This document shows positions 17,825 through 29,032 of a DNA stretch of 64,000 bases, in pieces; within the stretch, counting starts at the first letter, position 1, and each line of letters begins with the position of its first letter. The translations under genes were made by a program, and so were the position numbers. Source of the DNA: Nocardiopsis sp. FR4 (lineage in GTDB: Bacteria; Actinomycetota; Actinomycetes; Streptosporangiales; Streptosporangiaceae); assembly GCF_009830945.1 (NCBI RefSeq), contig NZ_VWVV01000015.1, positions 62,001 to 126,000 of the forward strand. Direction: 5' to 3'. The notes beneath the pieces are model-generated. The model made no database searches. It saw only the letters and a list, made by a program, of their open reading frames with translations, and was not told where the DNA came from.

Positions 17825-17852
17825 GGGGAGCCCGCCTGTAGGCGGGCTCCCC
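17825..17852 (-). terminator. Strong hairpin after the Gly/Ala-rich gene
   Basis: GGGGAGCCCGCC (17825-17836) and GGCGGGCTCCCC (17841-17852) form a perfect 12-bp stem with a TGTA loop, 16 bp past the stop of the gene at 17868. It also lies upstream of the ctaA promoter and so insulates it. Confidence 0.75.
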
Positions 17853-17867
17853 CGGTGTCGGGCGACC

Positions 17868-18293
17868 CTAGTGCTTGACGATGCACGGGTTGACCAGGGC
17901 CAGGTTCAGGTTGATTTCCCCGAGCGACTGCGGCTTGTTCAGGCAGGGCTGGTAGTTGCCGCCGACGACGACGGCTCCGCCGCCTCCGGCTCCACCAGCG
18001 GCTCCGACGCCTCCGGCTCCACCAGCGGCTCCGGCGCCCCCGGCGCCCCCGCCGCCTCCGGCTCCACCAGCGGCTCCGACGCCTCCGATGCCTCCGGTGC
18101 CTCCGGCACCTCCAGCTCCAGCGGGGGCTCCCGCGCCCCCGGCGGCCCCAGCGCCCGCGGCGGTCCCGCCGCTTCCTGCAGCCCCGCCGTCCCCGGCGCC
18201 TCCGCCTCCTCCGGCGGAGGCGTTCCCGACGCCCATGCCGAGAAGGCCTGCGGTGCACAGAGCGGTCATCATTAGTTTCGCGGTCGTGCGCAT
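17868..18293 (-). CDS. Secreted Gly/Ala-rich low-complexity protein
   Basis: The 141-residue product has a signal peptide (MRTTAKLMMTALCTAGLLGMG, probable cleavage near NASA-G at about residue 27). About 80 residues then consist almost only of Gly and Ala with Val, Ile, Pro or Thr interruptions (units such as GGAGGVGAAGGAGG). A distinct tail of about 30 residues follows, with two cysteines (NYQPCLNKPQSLGEINLNLA, then NPCIVKH). ATG 18293 has AAGGGA 5 nt upstream. An imperfect inverted repeat (18310-18339) and an AT-rich stretch (18345-18400) precede it. The family is unknown; an extracellular structural or surface role is a guess. The proline-rich frame on the other strand is a shadow. Confidence 0.75.
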   Translation of the reverse strand: MRTTAKLMMTALCTAGLLGMGVGNASAGGGGGAGDGGAAGSGGTAAGAGAAGGAGAPAGAGGAGGTGGIGGVGAAGGAGGGGGAGGAGAAGGAGGVGAAGGAGGGGAVVVGGNYQPCLNKPQSLGEINLNLALVNPCIVKH

Positions 18294-18490
18294 GGTTTTC
18301 CCTTCGCATGTGAGTGGTCGGACCAGTTGACCGACTCACCTGCCCTGATAACCATTTGTGTCACATCGAAAACATAGAGTGATATTTTCGGTCTTTTTCC
18401 TGGCTTTCGGACAGGATGCTCCAACCGGCCGCAAGGGGGCGCGTCGCGGTGGTCCCGCCCGTGGCGGAGTCTCCGCCACCGGTTTCCGGT

Positions 18491-19435
18491 TCAGCGGTCC
18501 TGGGGATGCTCGTCCGAAAGGGGGGTAGGGGCCTCATCGGCCCCCCCATCGTCGTCATCCCGTCCTGCCGAGGTGCGGGTGGAGCCCGCGCTGGCAACGA
18601 TCACGCAGGCCACCGCCACCCACTGCCACGGGGTGAGCGCCTCGCCCAGCAGGACCAGGCCCACGAGGGCCGCCGCGGCCGGTTGCAGGCTCATCAGCAC
18701 GCCGAACACCCTCGGCGGCATCCGGCGCAGCGCGGTCAGTTCGAGGGTGTAGGGCACCACCGAGGACAGCACCCCGACCACCAGGCCGAACAGCAGCAGC
18801 CGCCAGTCCAGCAGGGCCGCGCCGCCCTCGGCCACGCCCATCGGCGCCATGACCAGCACGCCGACCACGCTGGCGAGGGCCAGTCCGGAGGTACCGCTGA
18901 ACCTGCGGCCCGTGGCCGCGCTCAGCAGGATGTAGCCCGCCCAGGCAACCGCGGCCAGGACGGCGAAGGCGACCCCCAGCGGATCCATCGAGCCCGACTC
19001 CAGGCCCAGCGCGACCACACCCAGCCCGGCCATGGCCGCCCACAGCACGTCGATCCGGCTGCGCGAGCCCAGGAGCGCGATGGCCAGGGGCCCCAGGTAC
19101 TCGATGGTGACCGCGATCCCCAGCGGGATGCGCGCGAAGGCCTGGTAGATGAAGAAGTTCATCATCGCCAGCGCGGTCCCGTAGCCCGCGACCACCAGCC
19201 AGTCACCGCGTGGGCGGGCGCGCAGCGCCGGGCGGGCCACCAGCACCAGGAGCACCGCCGAGGTGAGCAGCCGCAGCCACACGACCGCGGCCGGGGGCAG
19301 CGCCTCGAACAGACTCTTGGCCACCCCCGCGCCGGTCTGCACCGAGACGATCCCCACGAGCACCAGCCAGACCGGGGGCACCGCCTCCGCCACACGGAGG
19401 AGGAGGGGTGCCTGCGAACGGTCCGGAGTGCCCAT
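18491..19435 (-). CDS. EamA-family (RhtA-type) amino acid/metabolite exporter
   Basis: The 314-residue protein has ten hydrophobic segments in two EamA repeats, with the family-typical SVQTGAGVAKSLFEALPP near residue 30, AFARIPLGIAVTIEYLGPLA near 110-130 and LLGEALTPWQWVAVACVI near the end, followed by an acidic tail. Members of this drug/metabolite transporter group export threonine, homoserine or other small molecules; the substrate cannot be read from the sequence. The next upstream gene ends at 19442 (7 bp gap), so the two are likely cotranscribed. Confidence 0.9.
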   Translation of the reverse strand: MGTPDRSQAPLLLRVAEAVPPVWLVLVGIVSVQTGAGVAKSLFEALPPAAVVWLRLLTSAVLLVLVARPALRARPRGDWLVVAGYGTALAMMNFFIYQAFARIPLGIAVTIEYLGPLAIALLGSRSRIDVLWAAMAGLGVVALGLESGSMDPLGVAFAVLAAVAWAGYILLSAATGRRFSGTSGLALASVVGVLVMAPMGVAEGGAALLDWRLLLFGLVVGVLSSVVPYTLELTALRRMPPRVFGVLMSLQPAAAALVGLVLLGEALTPWQWVAVACVIVASAGSTRTSAGRDDDDGGADEAPTPLSDEHPQDR

Positions 19436-19441
19436 GGGGAA

Positions 19442-19828
19442 TCATCCTATGTTTTCCGGCGTCCTCTCCGCCTCCCCCCGGTCCGCGGTCCGCTCCGCCG
19501 CGCTCCGTCCGGCGCGGGCGCCCGGGGCCGCCGGCCGGGTCAGGGCCGCCGCCAGCAGCAGCATCCAGGCGACCGTCGCCACCAAGGGCTGGAAGAGGGT
19601 CATGACCAGGCCGTACACGGTCCGCTCCGCCTGGTCGGTGAGGATCTGCAGGCCGATCCACAGGTAGGGCAGGGCCGCGGCGGCCAGGTTGGTTCCCAGC
19701 GCGGCCCACACCAGTCCCGGCCGACCCGGCCGCCGCCACGCGAGCAGCGCGCCGCCGACCACGAGCAGGAGCAGCGGTGGTCCGAGCTGGCGGACCGCGA
19801 CGAACCAGGGCACTCCGAAGGCTTCCAT
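19442..19828 (-). CDS. Small membrane protein of unknown function
   Basis: The 128-residue protein has three to four hydrophobic segments (about residues 15-30, 40-60, 68-85 and 85-98) and a charged tail of about 30 residues. No family motif is recognised. It ends 6 bp before the EamA transporter start, so an operon is likely. Confidence 0.65.
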   Translation of the reverse strand: MEAFGVPWFVAVRQLGPPLLLLVVGGALLAWRRPGRPGLVWAALGTNLAAAALPYLWIGLQILTDQAERTVYGLVMTLFQPLVATVAWMLLLAAALTRPAAPGARAGRSAAERTADRGEAERTPENIG

Positions 19829-19964
19829 GGCCGGACCCTACCGACTCCGCGGCGGCACCCAGAAACCTCCGCGAACGTGCGCCAAAGGGGCAAGTGGTGT
19901 GAAATAGACCGAGCCGTGGCCTTTCCCGCGGCCGCCACCCCCGTACCCCGCTGGAGTCCCCCTC

Positions 19965-20651
19965 ATGTCCCGACGCCGAGCCCGAGCCCACGACGTCCCC
20001 CGCTGGCCCCTGGCCGCCGCGGCCCTGGCCCTGTTCCTGGTCGCGGTCATCGGCGGCTACACCGGGGGACTGGTCGCCGCCGAGGGGACGCAGGCGGAGG
20101 AGACCGACCTCAGCCCGGTCTCGGGCATCCTCGTCGAGCCGCCCGGCGCCCCCGAGGAGCCCCGGGAGAGCGAGGAGCCCGAGGAGGAGCCGGAGGAGGA
20201 GGTGGTCCACCCGGCGGGTCTGGACCCCGAACTCCTCTACGTCCTGCAGAACGTGCACGGGGGCCGCGTCATGGACGTCGCCAACAAGTCCACCGACAAC
20301 GGCGCCCCGGTCCACCTGTGGGACCGCCACGACGACTCCAACCAGCGGTGGCGGTTCATCCCCGTGGAGGGCGGCTTCTACGAGATCGAGGGCGACGGCA
20401 GCGGCAAGCTCCTGGAGATCCCCACCGACCCGGCCGCCCAGCCTGGGGCGGCACTGCTCACCCGCACCGGCTCGCCCAACCAGCACTGGTCGCTCGTCGA
20501 GGTCGGCCCCGGGGTGGTGCGCCTGCTCAACCGGGCCACGGGACAGGCCCTGGAGGGCCAGGGCGGCTCACCCGACAACGGCGCCCTGGTCGCCCAGGCC
20601 GCCGACGGCGGCCACGCCCACCAGCAGTGGCGCCTGATCCCCCTGGGCTGA
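19965..20651 (+). CDS. Membrane-anchored ricin-type (RICIN) beta-trefoil lectin
   Basis: The 228-residue protein begins with a basic stretch and one hydrophobic segment (WPLAAAALALFLVAVIGGY, residues 14-32). A Glu/Pro-rich linker (EEPRESEEPEEEPEEE) leads to a ricin B-like domain at about residues 88-228. The three QxW-type repeats are visible: DSNQRWRFIP, SPNQHWSLVE and HAHQQWRLIP. Such domains bind sugars; here the lectin would sit outside the cell or at the membrane with no catalytic domain attached. It is flanked by membrane proteins on the opposite strand and is apparently monocistronic. Confidence 0.85.
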   Translation: MSRRRARAHDVPRWPLAAAALALFLVAVIGGYTGGLVAAEGTQAEETDLSPVSGILVEPPGAPEEPRESEEPEEEPEEEVVHPAGLDPELLYVLQNVHGGRVMDVANKSTDNGAPVHLWDRHDDSNQRWRFIPVEGGFYEIEGDGSGKLLEIPTDPAAQPGAALLTRTGSPNQHWSLVEVGPGVVRLLNRATGQALEGQGGSPDNGALVAQAADGGHAHQQWRLIPLG

Positions 20652-20702
20652 GCCCCGGCGAGGCCGTGCTCGGGTCGGGCCGGCCGGGTTCCCGGTCGGA
20701 CC

Positions 20703-21533
20703 CTAGTCCCAGCGGAAGAGGCGGCTGGCCAGCAGGCCCGCCAGGACCGTCCACACGGCCAGCACCGCGAACGCGCCCGCGCCGGGAAGGGAGCCGTCGG
20801 CCAGCACGGCGCGCAGCCCCGAACTCAGCGCCGTGATCGGCAGCACCGAGGCCGCCTGCTCCAGCGGGCCGGGGAAGGAACTGGTGGGGAACAGCACCCC
20901 GCCCAGACCCAGCATCAGCACGTAGACCAGGTTGGCCCCGGCCAGGGTGGCCTCGGCCCGCAGGGTGCCCGCCATGAGCAGGGCCAGCGAGCTGAACGCG
21001 GCGGTCGCCAGCAGCACCAGCGCCACCGCCGCCAGCACGCCGCCCGGGTGCGGCACGGGCGACCAGCCCAGCGCCAGGGCCACGGAGCACAGGACCACGC
21101 CCTGGATCACCTGCACGCCCAGGACCGCCAGGGTCTTGGCGGCGAGCAGGCCGAACCGGGACAGCGGCGTCGCGCCCAGCCGCTTGAGCACGCCGTAGCG
21201 GCGCTCGAAGCCGGTGCCGATGGCCAGGCCCGTGAACGAGGTGGACATCACCGCCAGTGCCAGCACGCCGGGGGTGAGCGCGTCCACCCGCGAGTCCCCG
21301 CCCACGTCCAGGACCGCGGTGAGGCTGAAGCCCACCAGCAGCAGCACCGGGATGACCATGGTCAGCAGGAACTGCTCGCCGTGGCGCAGCGTCACCCGCA
21401 GTTCCATGGCCGCCTGGGCGGTGATCATCCGCCACAGCGGTGCCGCCCCGGGCGCGGGGGTGAACAGCACGGCGTCCCCGCTCCGGGACGGAGCGGTGGC
21501 GCCGGCGGAGGCGGTGGAGGTGTGCTCGGTCAT
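20703..21533 (-). CDS. ABC-2 type transporter permease
   Basis: The 276-residue protein starts at ATG 21533 (MTEHTSTASA), whose codon overlaps the TGA of the ATPase gene. Six membrane segments follow an amphipathic N-terminus (ITAQAAMELRVTLRHGEQFLLT), the usual ABC-2 layout, with the ABC-2 signature-like region RRYGVLKRLGATPLSRFGLL. Together with the ATPase upstream it forms an export system, probably for a drug, lipid or peptide; the cargo is not evident. A longer frame reading upstream is antisense-frame artefact inside the ATPase gene. Confidence 0.9.
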   Translation of the reverse strand: MTEHTSTASAGATAPSRSGDAVLFTPAPGAAPLWRMITAQAAMELRVTLRHGEQFLLTMVIPVLLLVGFSLTAVLDVGGDSRVDALTPGVLALAVMSTSFTGLAIGTGFERRYGVLKRLGATPLSRFGLLAAKTLAVLGVQVIQGVVLCSVALALGWSPVPHPGGVLAAVALVLLATAAFSSLALLMAGTLRAEATLAGANLVYVLMLGLGGVLFPTSSFPGPLEQAASVLPITALSSGLRAVLADGSLPGAGAFAVLAVWTVLAGLLASRLFRWD

Positions 21534-22474
21534 TGGTCGCGCAGTTCCCGGCCGGTGAGTTCGAGGAAGACGTCTTCGAGGGTACGCCGACGCACGCGCA
21601 GGTCCTCGGCCAGGATCCCGGCCGAGGCGCACCAGGCGGTGACCGTGGCCAGGAAGTCCGGGCCCAGCGCGCCGGGGTCGTCGGTGGTGGCCGTGTACTC
21701 GCGCCGGCCGCCCGCGGCCTCCTGCGAGCCGACCCGGCTGCCCGCGGGCAGGGCCGCCTCCAGCAGCGCGGTGTCCAGGGGGGCGTCGGTGGAGAAGCAC
21801 ACCTCGCGGCGGCCCCCGGTCAGCTGGGCCGGACTGCCCTCGGCGACCACGGCCCCGTGGTCGATGACCACCACGTGGTCGGCCAGCCGCTCGGCCTCCT
21901 CCATGTAGTGCGTGGTCAGGATCACGGCCACGCCCGCCTCGCGCAGGGCCGACACCAGGTCCCAGGTGGCCATGCGCGCCTGCGGGTCCAGGCCCGCGGT
22001 CGGCTCGTCCAGGAAGACCAGTTCGGGGCGCCCCACCACGGCGCACGCCAGCGACAGGCGCTGCTGCTGGCCGCCGGACAGGCGGCGGAAGGGGGTGGCG
22101 GCCACGGAGGTCAGCCCCAGCCGCTCCAGCAGCAGGCGGGGCTCGATCGGGCTGGCGTGGAAGGAGGCCATCAGCCGGAGCCACTCGGCGGCGCGGGCGC
22201 CGGTGGGCACCCCGCCGGACTGCGGCATCACCCCGACGCGGGGCTTGAGCGCGGCGGCGTCGGCGAGGGGGTCCAGCCCCAGCACCCGTACCCGCCCGCC
22301 GTCGGCGCGGCGGAAGCCCTCGCAGATCTCGACGGTGCTGGTCTTGCCCGCCCCGTTGGGTCCGAGCAGTGCCGTCACCGCGCCCCGGCGCGCGCTGAAG
22401 GTGAGGCCGCTGACTGCGGTGGTGGCGCCGTAGCGCTTGACCAGGTCGACGACCTCGACCGCGGCTGTGTCCAT
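21530..22474 (-). CDS. ABC transporter ATP-binding protein
   Basis: The 314-residue ATPase has Walker A GPNGAGKTST near residue 38-47, the ABC signature LSGGQQQRLSLA near 135, Walker B LVFLDEPTAGLDP near 155-167, the switch His in ILTTHYMEEAE, and a C-terminal extension of about 90 residues as in DrrA-like exporters. ATG 22474 (MDTAAVEVVDLVKRYG) has no ribosome site but TAGACT ends 8 nt upstream, so the transcript may be leaderless. It overlaps the permease gene by 4 bp. Confidence 0.93.
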   Translation of the reverse strand: MDTAAVEVVDLVKRYGATTAVSGLTFSARRGAVTALLGPNGAGKTSTVEICEGFRRADGGRVRVLGLDPLADAAALKPRVGVMPQSGGVPTGARAAEWLRLMASFHASPIEPRLLLERLGLTSVAATPFRRLSGGQQQRLSLACAVVGRPELVFLDEPTAGLDPQARMATWDLVSALREAGVAVILTTHYMEEAERLADHVVVIDHGAVVAEGSPAQLTGGRREVCFSTDAPLDTALLEAALPAGSRVGSQEAAGGRREYTATTDDPGALGPDFLATVTAWCASAGILAEDLRVRRRTLEDVFLELTGRELRDQ

Positions 22475-22560
22475 GGGCCCTGAGTCTACGTGCGGCCCGG
22501 CGGGGCGGCTCACCGCCCCGAGCCGGCGGAGCACCCTACCCGGGTGCGCACAGCGAAGCT

Positions 22561-22577
22561 GTCCCGTATGACGGGAC
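22561..22577. promoter_or_regulatory. Operator-like palindrome
   Basis: GTCCCGT-ATG-ACGGGAC is a perfect 7-bp inverted repeat in the divergent gap. No T-tract follows, so an operator is more likely than a terminator. The cognate regulator is unknown. Confidence 0.4.
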
Positions 22578-22662
22578 CGTATTCCCAGAATGTGGTCACC
22601 AGGGATGATCGGACCCCTGTTCGCGGTTGTGTCCGCAGGGTGACGGGCACGTGAAGTGCCTG

Positions 22663-22681
22663 TTAGGCAAGGCTTTCCTTC
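22663..22681. promoter_or_regulatory. Candidate DtxR/IdeR-type iron box upstream of suf
   Basis: TTAGGCAAGGCTTTCCTTC matches about 13 of 19 positions of the iron-box consensus TTAGGTTAGGCTAACCTAA. Its place upstream of an iron-sulphur assembly operon fits iron-dependent repression by a DmdR/IdeR protein. The right half is degenerate, so this is tentative. Confidence 0.35.
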
Positions 22682-22792
22682 GTGACCAAGGGCATGGACC
22701 CGCCGCGGAGTCGGGTTTGCCTCGGCGGACTTATTTACGCCACACTGATGTTGTCAAAAACAGGAGTCGAGTCCGAGGAGGGAGGGGAAACT

Positions 22793-23545
22793 GTGCCCGA
22801 GGCATCCAGCGTCAGCCCGCCCCGCCCCCTGAGCGGGCCGGACCGCGGCGCCGAGACCGGCACCCGCGCCCGGGTCGCCCGGCTCATCCTGGAGAAGGGC
22901 CCGATCACCGCCTCCTCCCTGGGAGAGCGGCTCGGCCTGACCCCGGCGGCCATCCGCCGCCACCTCGACAACCTGACCAGCGAGGGCATGATCGAGGCCC
23001 GTGACGCCCGACCCCACGGCGGACGCCGCCGCAGGGGCCGGCCGGCGCGCGTCTTCGCCATCACCGACGCGGGCCGCGACGCCTTCGTCCACGCCTACGA
23101 CGACCTCGCCACCAGCGCGCTCCGCTTCCTGGCCCAGACGGCCGGACCCGGAGCCGTCGGCGAGTTCGCCCGCAGCCAGGTCGCCGAGCTGGAGCGGCGC
23201 TACAAGCCCATGCTGGACGCGGTTCCCGCCGAGCAGCGCGTCCGGCTGCTGGCCGAGGCCCTCTCCAACGACGGCTACGCCGCCACCGCGGGCCAGGCGC
23301 CCGCACCCGGGGGCGGCGACCAGCTGTGCCAGCACCACTGCCCCGTCGCGCACGTGGCCGCCGAGTTCCCGCAACTCTGTGAGGCCGAGATCGAGGCCTT
23401 CGCGCGGCTGCTGGGCACCCCGGTGCGCAGGTTGGCCACCATCGCCCACGGCGACGGTGTGTGCACCACCCACGTCACCCCCCGGGGCGACGTGGCGAGC
23501 GGGGATGACGACACCCCCGCGTCCGTTCACCATAGGGACGTCTGA
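22793..23545 (+). CDS. sufR: SufR-type iron-sulphur transcriptional regulator
   Basis: The 250-residue protein starts at GTG 22793 with GAGGGAGGGGA 4-5 nt upstream; an earlier in-frame ATG (22748) lacks such a site. The winged-helix domain is at about residues 20-95 ([26 protein letters not shown]). The C-terminal part carries a cysteine cluster, [18 protein letters not shown] (near 181-198), as expected for a 4Fe-4S-sensing SufR. It should repress the suf operon when the cluster is bound. It is the first gene of the operon, 19 bp before sufB. Confidence 0.9.
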   Translation: MPEASSVSPPRPLSGPDRGAETGTRARVARLILEKGPITASSLGERLGLTPAAIRRHLDNLTSEGMIEARDARPHGGRRRRGRPARVFAITDAGRDAFVHAYDDLATSALRFLAQTAGPGAVGEFARSQVAELERRYKPMLDAVPAEQRVRLLAEALSNDGYAATAGQAPAPGGGDQLCQHHCPVAHVAAEFPQLCEAEIEAFARLLGTPVRRLATIAHGDGVCTTHVTPRGDVASGDDDTPASVHHRDV

Positions 23546-23564
23546 GTCCAGGAGGAGTCCGCGC

Positions 23565-24977
23565 ATGACGTCTATCGCGCATCCCGAGCTCGAAGGGCTC
23601 GGAAACTACGAGTACGGCTGGGCCGACTCTGACACGGCCGGGGCCTCGGCCCGCCGCGGTCTGAACGAAGAGGTCGTCCGCGACATCTCCGCCAAGAAGG
23701 ACGAGCCGGAGTGGATGACCAAGCTCCGCCTCAAGTCCCTACGGCTCTTCGACAAGAAGCCCATGCCCGACTGGGGCGCGGACCTGTCCAAGATCGACTT
23801 CGACAACATCAAGTACTTCGTGCGCTCCACGGAGAAGCAGGCCACGTCCTGGGAGGAACTGCCCGAGGACATCAAGAACACCTACGACAGGCTGGGCATC
23901 CCCGAGGCGGAGAAGCAGCGCCTGGTCGCCGGTGTGGCCGCGCAGTACGAGTCCGAGGTGGTCTACCACCAGATCCGCGAGGACCTGGAGGAGCAGGGCG
24001 TCCTCTTCCTGGACACCGACACCGCCCTCAAGGAGCACCCGGAGATCTTCGAGGAGTACTTCGGCTCGGTGATCCCGCCCGGCGACAACAAGTTCGCCGC
24101 GCTCAACACCGCGGTGTGGAGCGGCGGGTCGTTCATCTACGTGCCCAAGAACGTGCACGTGGAGATCCCGCTGCAGGCCTACTTCCGGATCAACACCGAG
24201 AACATGGGCCAGTTCGAGCGGACCCTGATCATCGTCGACGAGGGCGCCTACGTCCACTACGTCGAGGGCTGCACCGCGCCGATCTACAAGACCGACTCGC
24301 TGCACTCGGCCGTCGTCGAGATCATCGTCAAGAAGAACGCGCGCTGCCGCTACACGACCATCCAGAACTGGTCGAACAACGTCTTCAACCTGGTCACCAA
24401 GCGCGCCGTCGCCGAAGAGGGCGCCACCATGGAGTGGGTCGACGGCAACATCGGCTCCCAGGTCACCATGAAGTACCCGGCCGTGTACCTCATGGGCGAG
24501 CACGCCAAGGGCGAGACCCTGTCCATCGCCTTCGCGGGCGAGGGCCAGCACCAGGACACCGGTTCCAAGATGGTGCACTGCGCGCCCAACACCTCCTCCA
24601 CCATCATCTCCAAGTCGGTGGCACGCGGCGGGGGCCGCGCCTCCTACCGGGGTCTGGTGCAGGTTCAGGAGGGCGCCGACCACGCCAAGTCCTCCGTCAA
24701 GTGCGACGCGCTGCTGATCGACACCATCAGCCGCTCGGACACCTACCCCTACAACGACCTGCGTGAGGACGACGCCGAACTCGCGCACGAGGCGACCGTC
24801 TCCAAGGTCAGCGAGGACCAGCTCTTCTACCTGATGAGCCGGGGCATGGACGAGGACGAGGCCATGGCCATGATCGTGCGCGGGTTCGTCGAGCCCATCG
24901 CGCGCGAGCTGCCCATGGAGTACGCGCTGGAACTGAACCGGCTGATCGAGCTTCAGATGGAAGGAGCGGTTGGTTAA
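23565..24977 (+). CDS. sufB: Fe-S cluster scaffold protein SufB
   Basis: The 470-residue protein has SufB hallmarks: [10 protein letters not shown] near the start, [65 protein letters not shown] and a C-terminal [16 protein letters not shown]. With SufC and SufD it forms the scaffold on which clusters are built. ATG 23565 has GGAGGAG 7-8 nt upstream. Its last bases overlap the likely start of sufD, so translation is coupled. Confidence 0.97.
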   Translation: MTSIAHPELEGLGNYEYGWADSDTAGASARRGLNEEVVRDISAKKDEPEWMTKLRLKSLRLFDKKPMPDWGADLSKIDFDNIKYFVRSTEKQATSWEELPEDIKNTYDRLGIPEAEKQRLVAGVAAQYESEVVYHQIREDLEEQGVLFLDTDTALKEHPEIFEEYFGSVIPPGDNKFAALNTAVWSGGSFIYVPKNVHVEIPLQAYFRINTENMGQFERTLIIVDEGAYVHYVEGCTAPIYKTDSLHSAVVEIIVKKNARCRYTTIQNWSNNVFNLVTKRAVAEEGATMEWVDGNIGSQVTMKYPAVYLMGEHAKGETLSIAFAGEGQHQDTGSKMVHCAPNTSSTIISKSVARGGGRASYRGLVQVQEGADHAKSSVKCDALLIDTISRSDTYPYNDLREDDAELAHEATVSKVSEDQLFYLMSRGMDEDEAMAMIVRGFVEPIARELPMEYALELNRLIELQMEGAVG

Positions 24978-26139
24978 GTTGACCAGCCCGAGCACCGAAC
25001 CCAGGGCCCACAGCCACGGCCTCGGCGGAATCCCGTTCTCCAAGTTGGCCACCCACGGGTCCTTCGACGTGAACGACTTCCCCGTGCCCGCCGGTCGTGA
25101 GGAGGAGTGGCGCTTCACGCCGCTGCGCCGCCTCAGGGGTCTGCACGACGGCACCGCCGTCGCCGACGGCACCGACAAGGTCGACATCGACGCCCCCGCG
25201 GGCGTCACCGTCGAGACGGTCGGCCGCGACGACGAGCGCATCGGCGCCGCGGGCTTCCCCGCGGACCGCGTGACCGCCCAGGCGCACACCTCCTTCGAGA
25301 AGGCCACGGTCGTCACCGTCGCCCAGGGCGCCGCCCTGGAGCGCCCGGTGACCATCCACCGCCAGGCCCAGGGCGGCACCCGCTACGACCAGTTCGTGAT
25401 CGACGTCAAGCCGCTGGCCGAGGCGATCGTGGTGCTGAACCAGACCGGCACCGGCGTGCGCGCGGGCAGCGTGGACATCCACGTCGCCGAGGGCGCGCGC
25501 CTGACCCTGGTCAGCGTCCAGGACTGGGACCGCGACGCCGTCGACGTCTCCCAGCACAACGCCCAGGTGGCCAAGGACGCGACCTTCAAGTCGATCGTCA
25601 TCACGCTGGGTGGCGACCTGGTCCGGCTCTCGCCGAAGGTGGCCTACAAGGGGCGCGGCGCCAACGCCGAGCTGCACGGCCTGTACTTCACCGGCGACGG
25701 CCAGCACCACGAGCACCGCTCGCTCATCGACCACAACATGTCCAACACCCGCTCGCGGGTGGAGTACAAGGGCGCGCTGAGCGGCAAGGACGCCCACGGT
25801 GTGTGGATCGGTGACGTGATCATCGGCGAGGGCACCACCGGCACGGACTCCTACGAGCACAACCGGAACCTCCAGCTCACCGACGACACCCGCGTGGACT
25901 CGGTCCCCAACCTGGAGATCTTCACCGGTGAGGTGGAGGGTGCCGGGCACGCCGCCGCCAGCGGCCGGCTCGACGACATCCACCTGTTCTACCTGCGCTC
26001 GCGGGGAATCCCGGAGGAGGAGGCCCGGCGCCTGGTCATCCGCGGCTACTTCCTGGAGCTCGTCAACCGGATCCCGGTCGAGGAGCTGCGGGAGGAGATC
26101 ATGGCCAAGGTCGAGAGCAAGCTGGCCGAGCATGAGTGA
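24970..26139 (+). CDS. sufD: Fe-S cluster assembly protein SufD
   Basis: The 389-residue protein has [18 protein letters not shown] near residue 38-55, [39 protein letters not shown] and [22 protein letters not shown]. It is the SufB-like partner in the SufBCD complex. No ATG or GTG fits: TTG 24970 is very close to the AAGGAG at 24961-24966, and TTG 24979 (MTSPSTEPR) lies 12 nt after it and may be the true start. The 3' end overlaps the Rieske gene by 8 bp. Confidence 0.93.
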   Translation: MVKLTSPSTEPRAHSHGLGGIPFSKLATHGSFDVNDFPVPAGREEEWRFTPLRRLRGLHDGTAVADGTDKVDIDAPAGVTVETVGRDDERIGAAGFPADRVTAQAHTSFEKATVVTVAQGAALERPVTIHRQAQGGTRYDQFVIDVKPLAEAIVVLNQTGTGVRAGSVDIHVAEGARLTLVSVQDWDRDAVDVSQHNAQVAKDATFKSIVITLGGDLVRLSPKVAYKGRGANAELHGLYFTGDGQHHEHRSLIDHNMSNTRSRVEYKGALSGKDAHGVWIGDVIIGEGTTGTDSYEHNRNLQLTDDTRVDSVPNLEIFTGEVEGAGHAAASGRLDDIHLFYLRSRGIPEEEARRLVIRGYFLELVNRIPVEELREEIMAKVESKLAEHE

Positions 26140-26467
26140 GTCCGGTCGCTGGGTGAAGGTCGCCGAGCTCGCCGAGATCCCCGAGGAGGGGGCCCTCGGC
26201 GTCGAGACCGACGACGAGACACCCATCGCGCTGGTCCGCAGCGAGGGCGAGGTCTACGCCGTGCGCGACGTGTGCTCGCACGCCGAGGTCCGCCTCTCCG
26301 AGGGCGAGGTCGAGGACGGCACCATCGAGTGCTGGCTGCACGGCTCCTGCTTCGACCTGAGCTCGGGGGCGCCGATCAACCCGCCCGCGACCCAGCCGGT
26401 CCCCACCTACGACGTGAAGATCGACGGCGACGACGTGCTCGTGTCGCTGGATGAGAAGAATTCCTGA
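26132..26467 (+). CDS. Rieske-type 2Fe-2S ferredoxin of the suf operon
   Basis: The 111-residue protein has the Rieske pattern: CSHAEVRLSEGEVEDG near residue 48, then CWLHGSCFDLSSG near 68 (C-x-H, 17 residues, C-x2-H). It is of the small non-haem oxygenase ferredoxin type that lies between sufD and sufC in many actinobacteria. It probably supplies electrons or is an early cluster acceptor; its partner is not established. ATG 26132 overlaps sufD, and sufC follows after 8 bp. Confidence 0.92.
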   Translation: MSESGRWVKVAELAEIPEEGALGVETDDETPIALVRSEGEVYAVRDVCSHAEVRLSEGEVEDGTIECWLHGSCFDLSSGAPINPPATQPVPTYDVKIDGDDVLVSLDEKNS

Positions 26468-26475
26468 GGCCTGAA

Positions 26476-28542
<2,067 letters not shown>

Positions 28543-28555
28543 AGCGAGGACGACC

Positions 28556-29032
28556 ATGCAGTTGGACGCGATGTACCAGGAGATCATCCTGGACCACTAC
28601 CGCAACCCGCACCACAAGGGCCTGCGGGATCCGCACGACGCCGAGGCGCACCACATCAACCCCACCTGCGGGGACGAGGTGACGCTGCGGGTGGCGCTGA
28701 TCCCCGCGGAGGGGGCCGACGCCCTCGACGACAAGGCCGTGGTCAGCGACGTCTCCTACGAGGGGATGGGCTGCTCGATCAGCCAGGCCAGCACCTCGGT
28801 GCTGACCGACCTGCTCATCGGGCGCACCGTCGCCGAGGGGATGGCCACCCTGGACGCGTTCACGGAGCTGATGCACTCCAAGGGCCGGGGTGAGCCCGAC
28901 GAGGACGTGCTGGAGGACGCCGTGGCCTTCGCCGGGGTGTCCAAGTACCCCGCGCGGATCAAGTGCGCCCTGCTGGGGTGGATGGCCTGGAAGGACGCCG
29001 TGTCGCAGTCCCTGGAGAAGGAAACCGCCTGA
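28556..29032 (+). CDS. sufU: Zn-dependent sulphur transfer protein SufU
   Basis: The 158-residue protein has the three SufU cysteine sites: NPTCGDEVTL near residue 41, GMGCSISQAS near 75 and RIKCALLGW near 141, plus the inserted segment between them typical of SufU rather than IscU. It accepts persulphide sulphur from SufS. ATG 28556 lies 13 bp after sufS; its TGA shares one base with the next ATG. Confidence 0.95.
   Translation: MQLDAMYQEIILDHYRNPHHKGLRDPHDAEAHHINPTCGDEVTLRVALIPAEGADALDDKAVVSDVSYEGMGCSISQASTSVLTDLLIGRTVAEGMATLDAFTELMHSKGRGEPDEDVLEDAVAFAGVSKYPARIKCALLGWMAWKDAVSQSLEKETA

Larger units (their letters stand above)
22475..22792. other. Divergent intergenic region between ABC ATPase and sufR
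   Basis: The gap is 318 bp. It holds the -10-like TAGACT of the ATPase gene (just upstream of 22474), a palindrome at 22561-22577, a candidate iron box at 22663-22681 and a T-rich stretch near 22730-22760 just before sufR. No additional gene is supported. Confidence 0.5.

Noticed and set aside
17956..18330. Proline-rich 124-residue plus-strand frame
   Set aside because: It is the complement of the Gly/Ala repeats of the secreted protein and has no ribosome site.
22748..23545. Longer SufR starting at ATG 22748
   Set aside because: The GTG at 22793 has an excellent ribosome site and the upstream codons do not resemble SufR N-termini.
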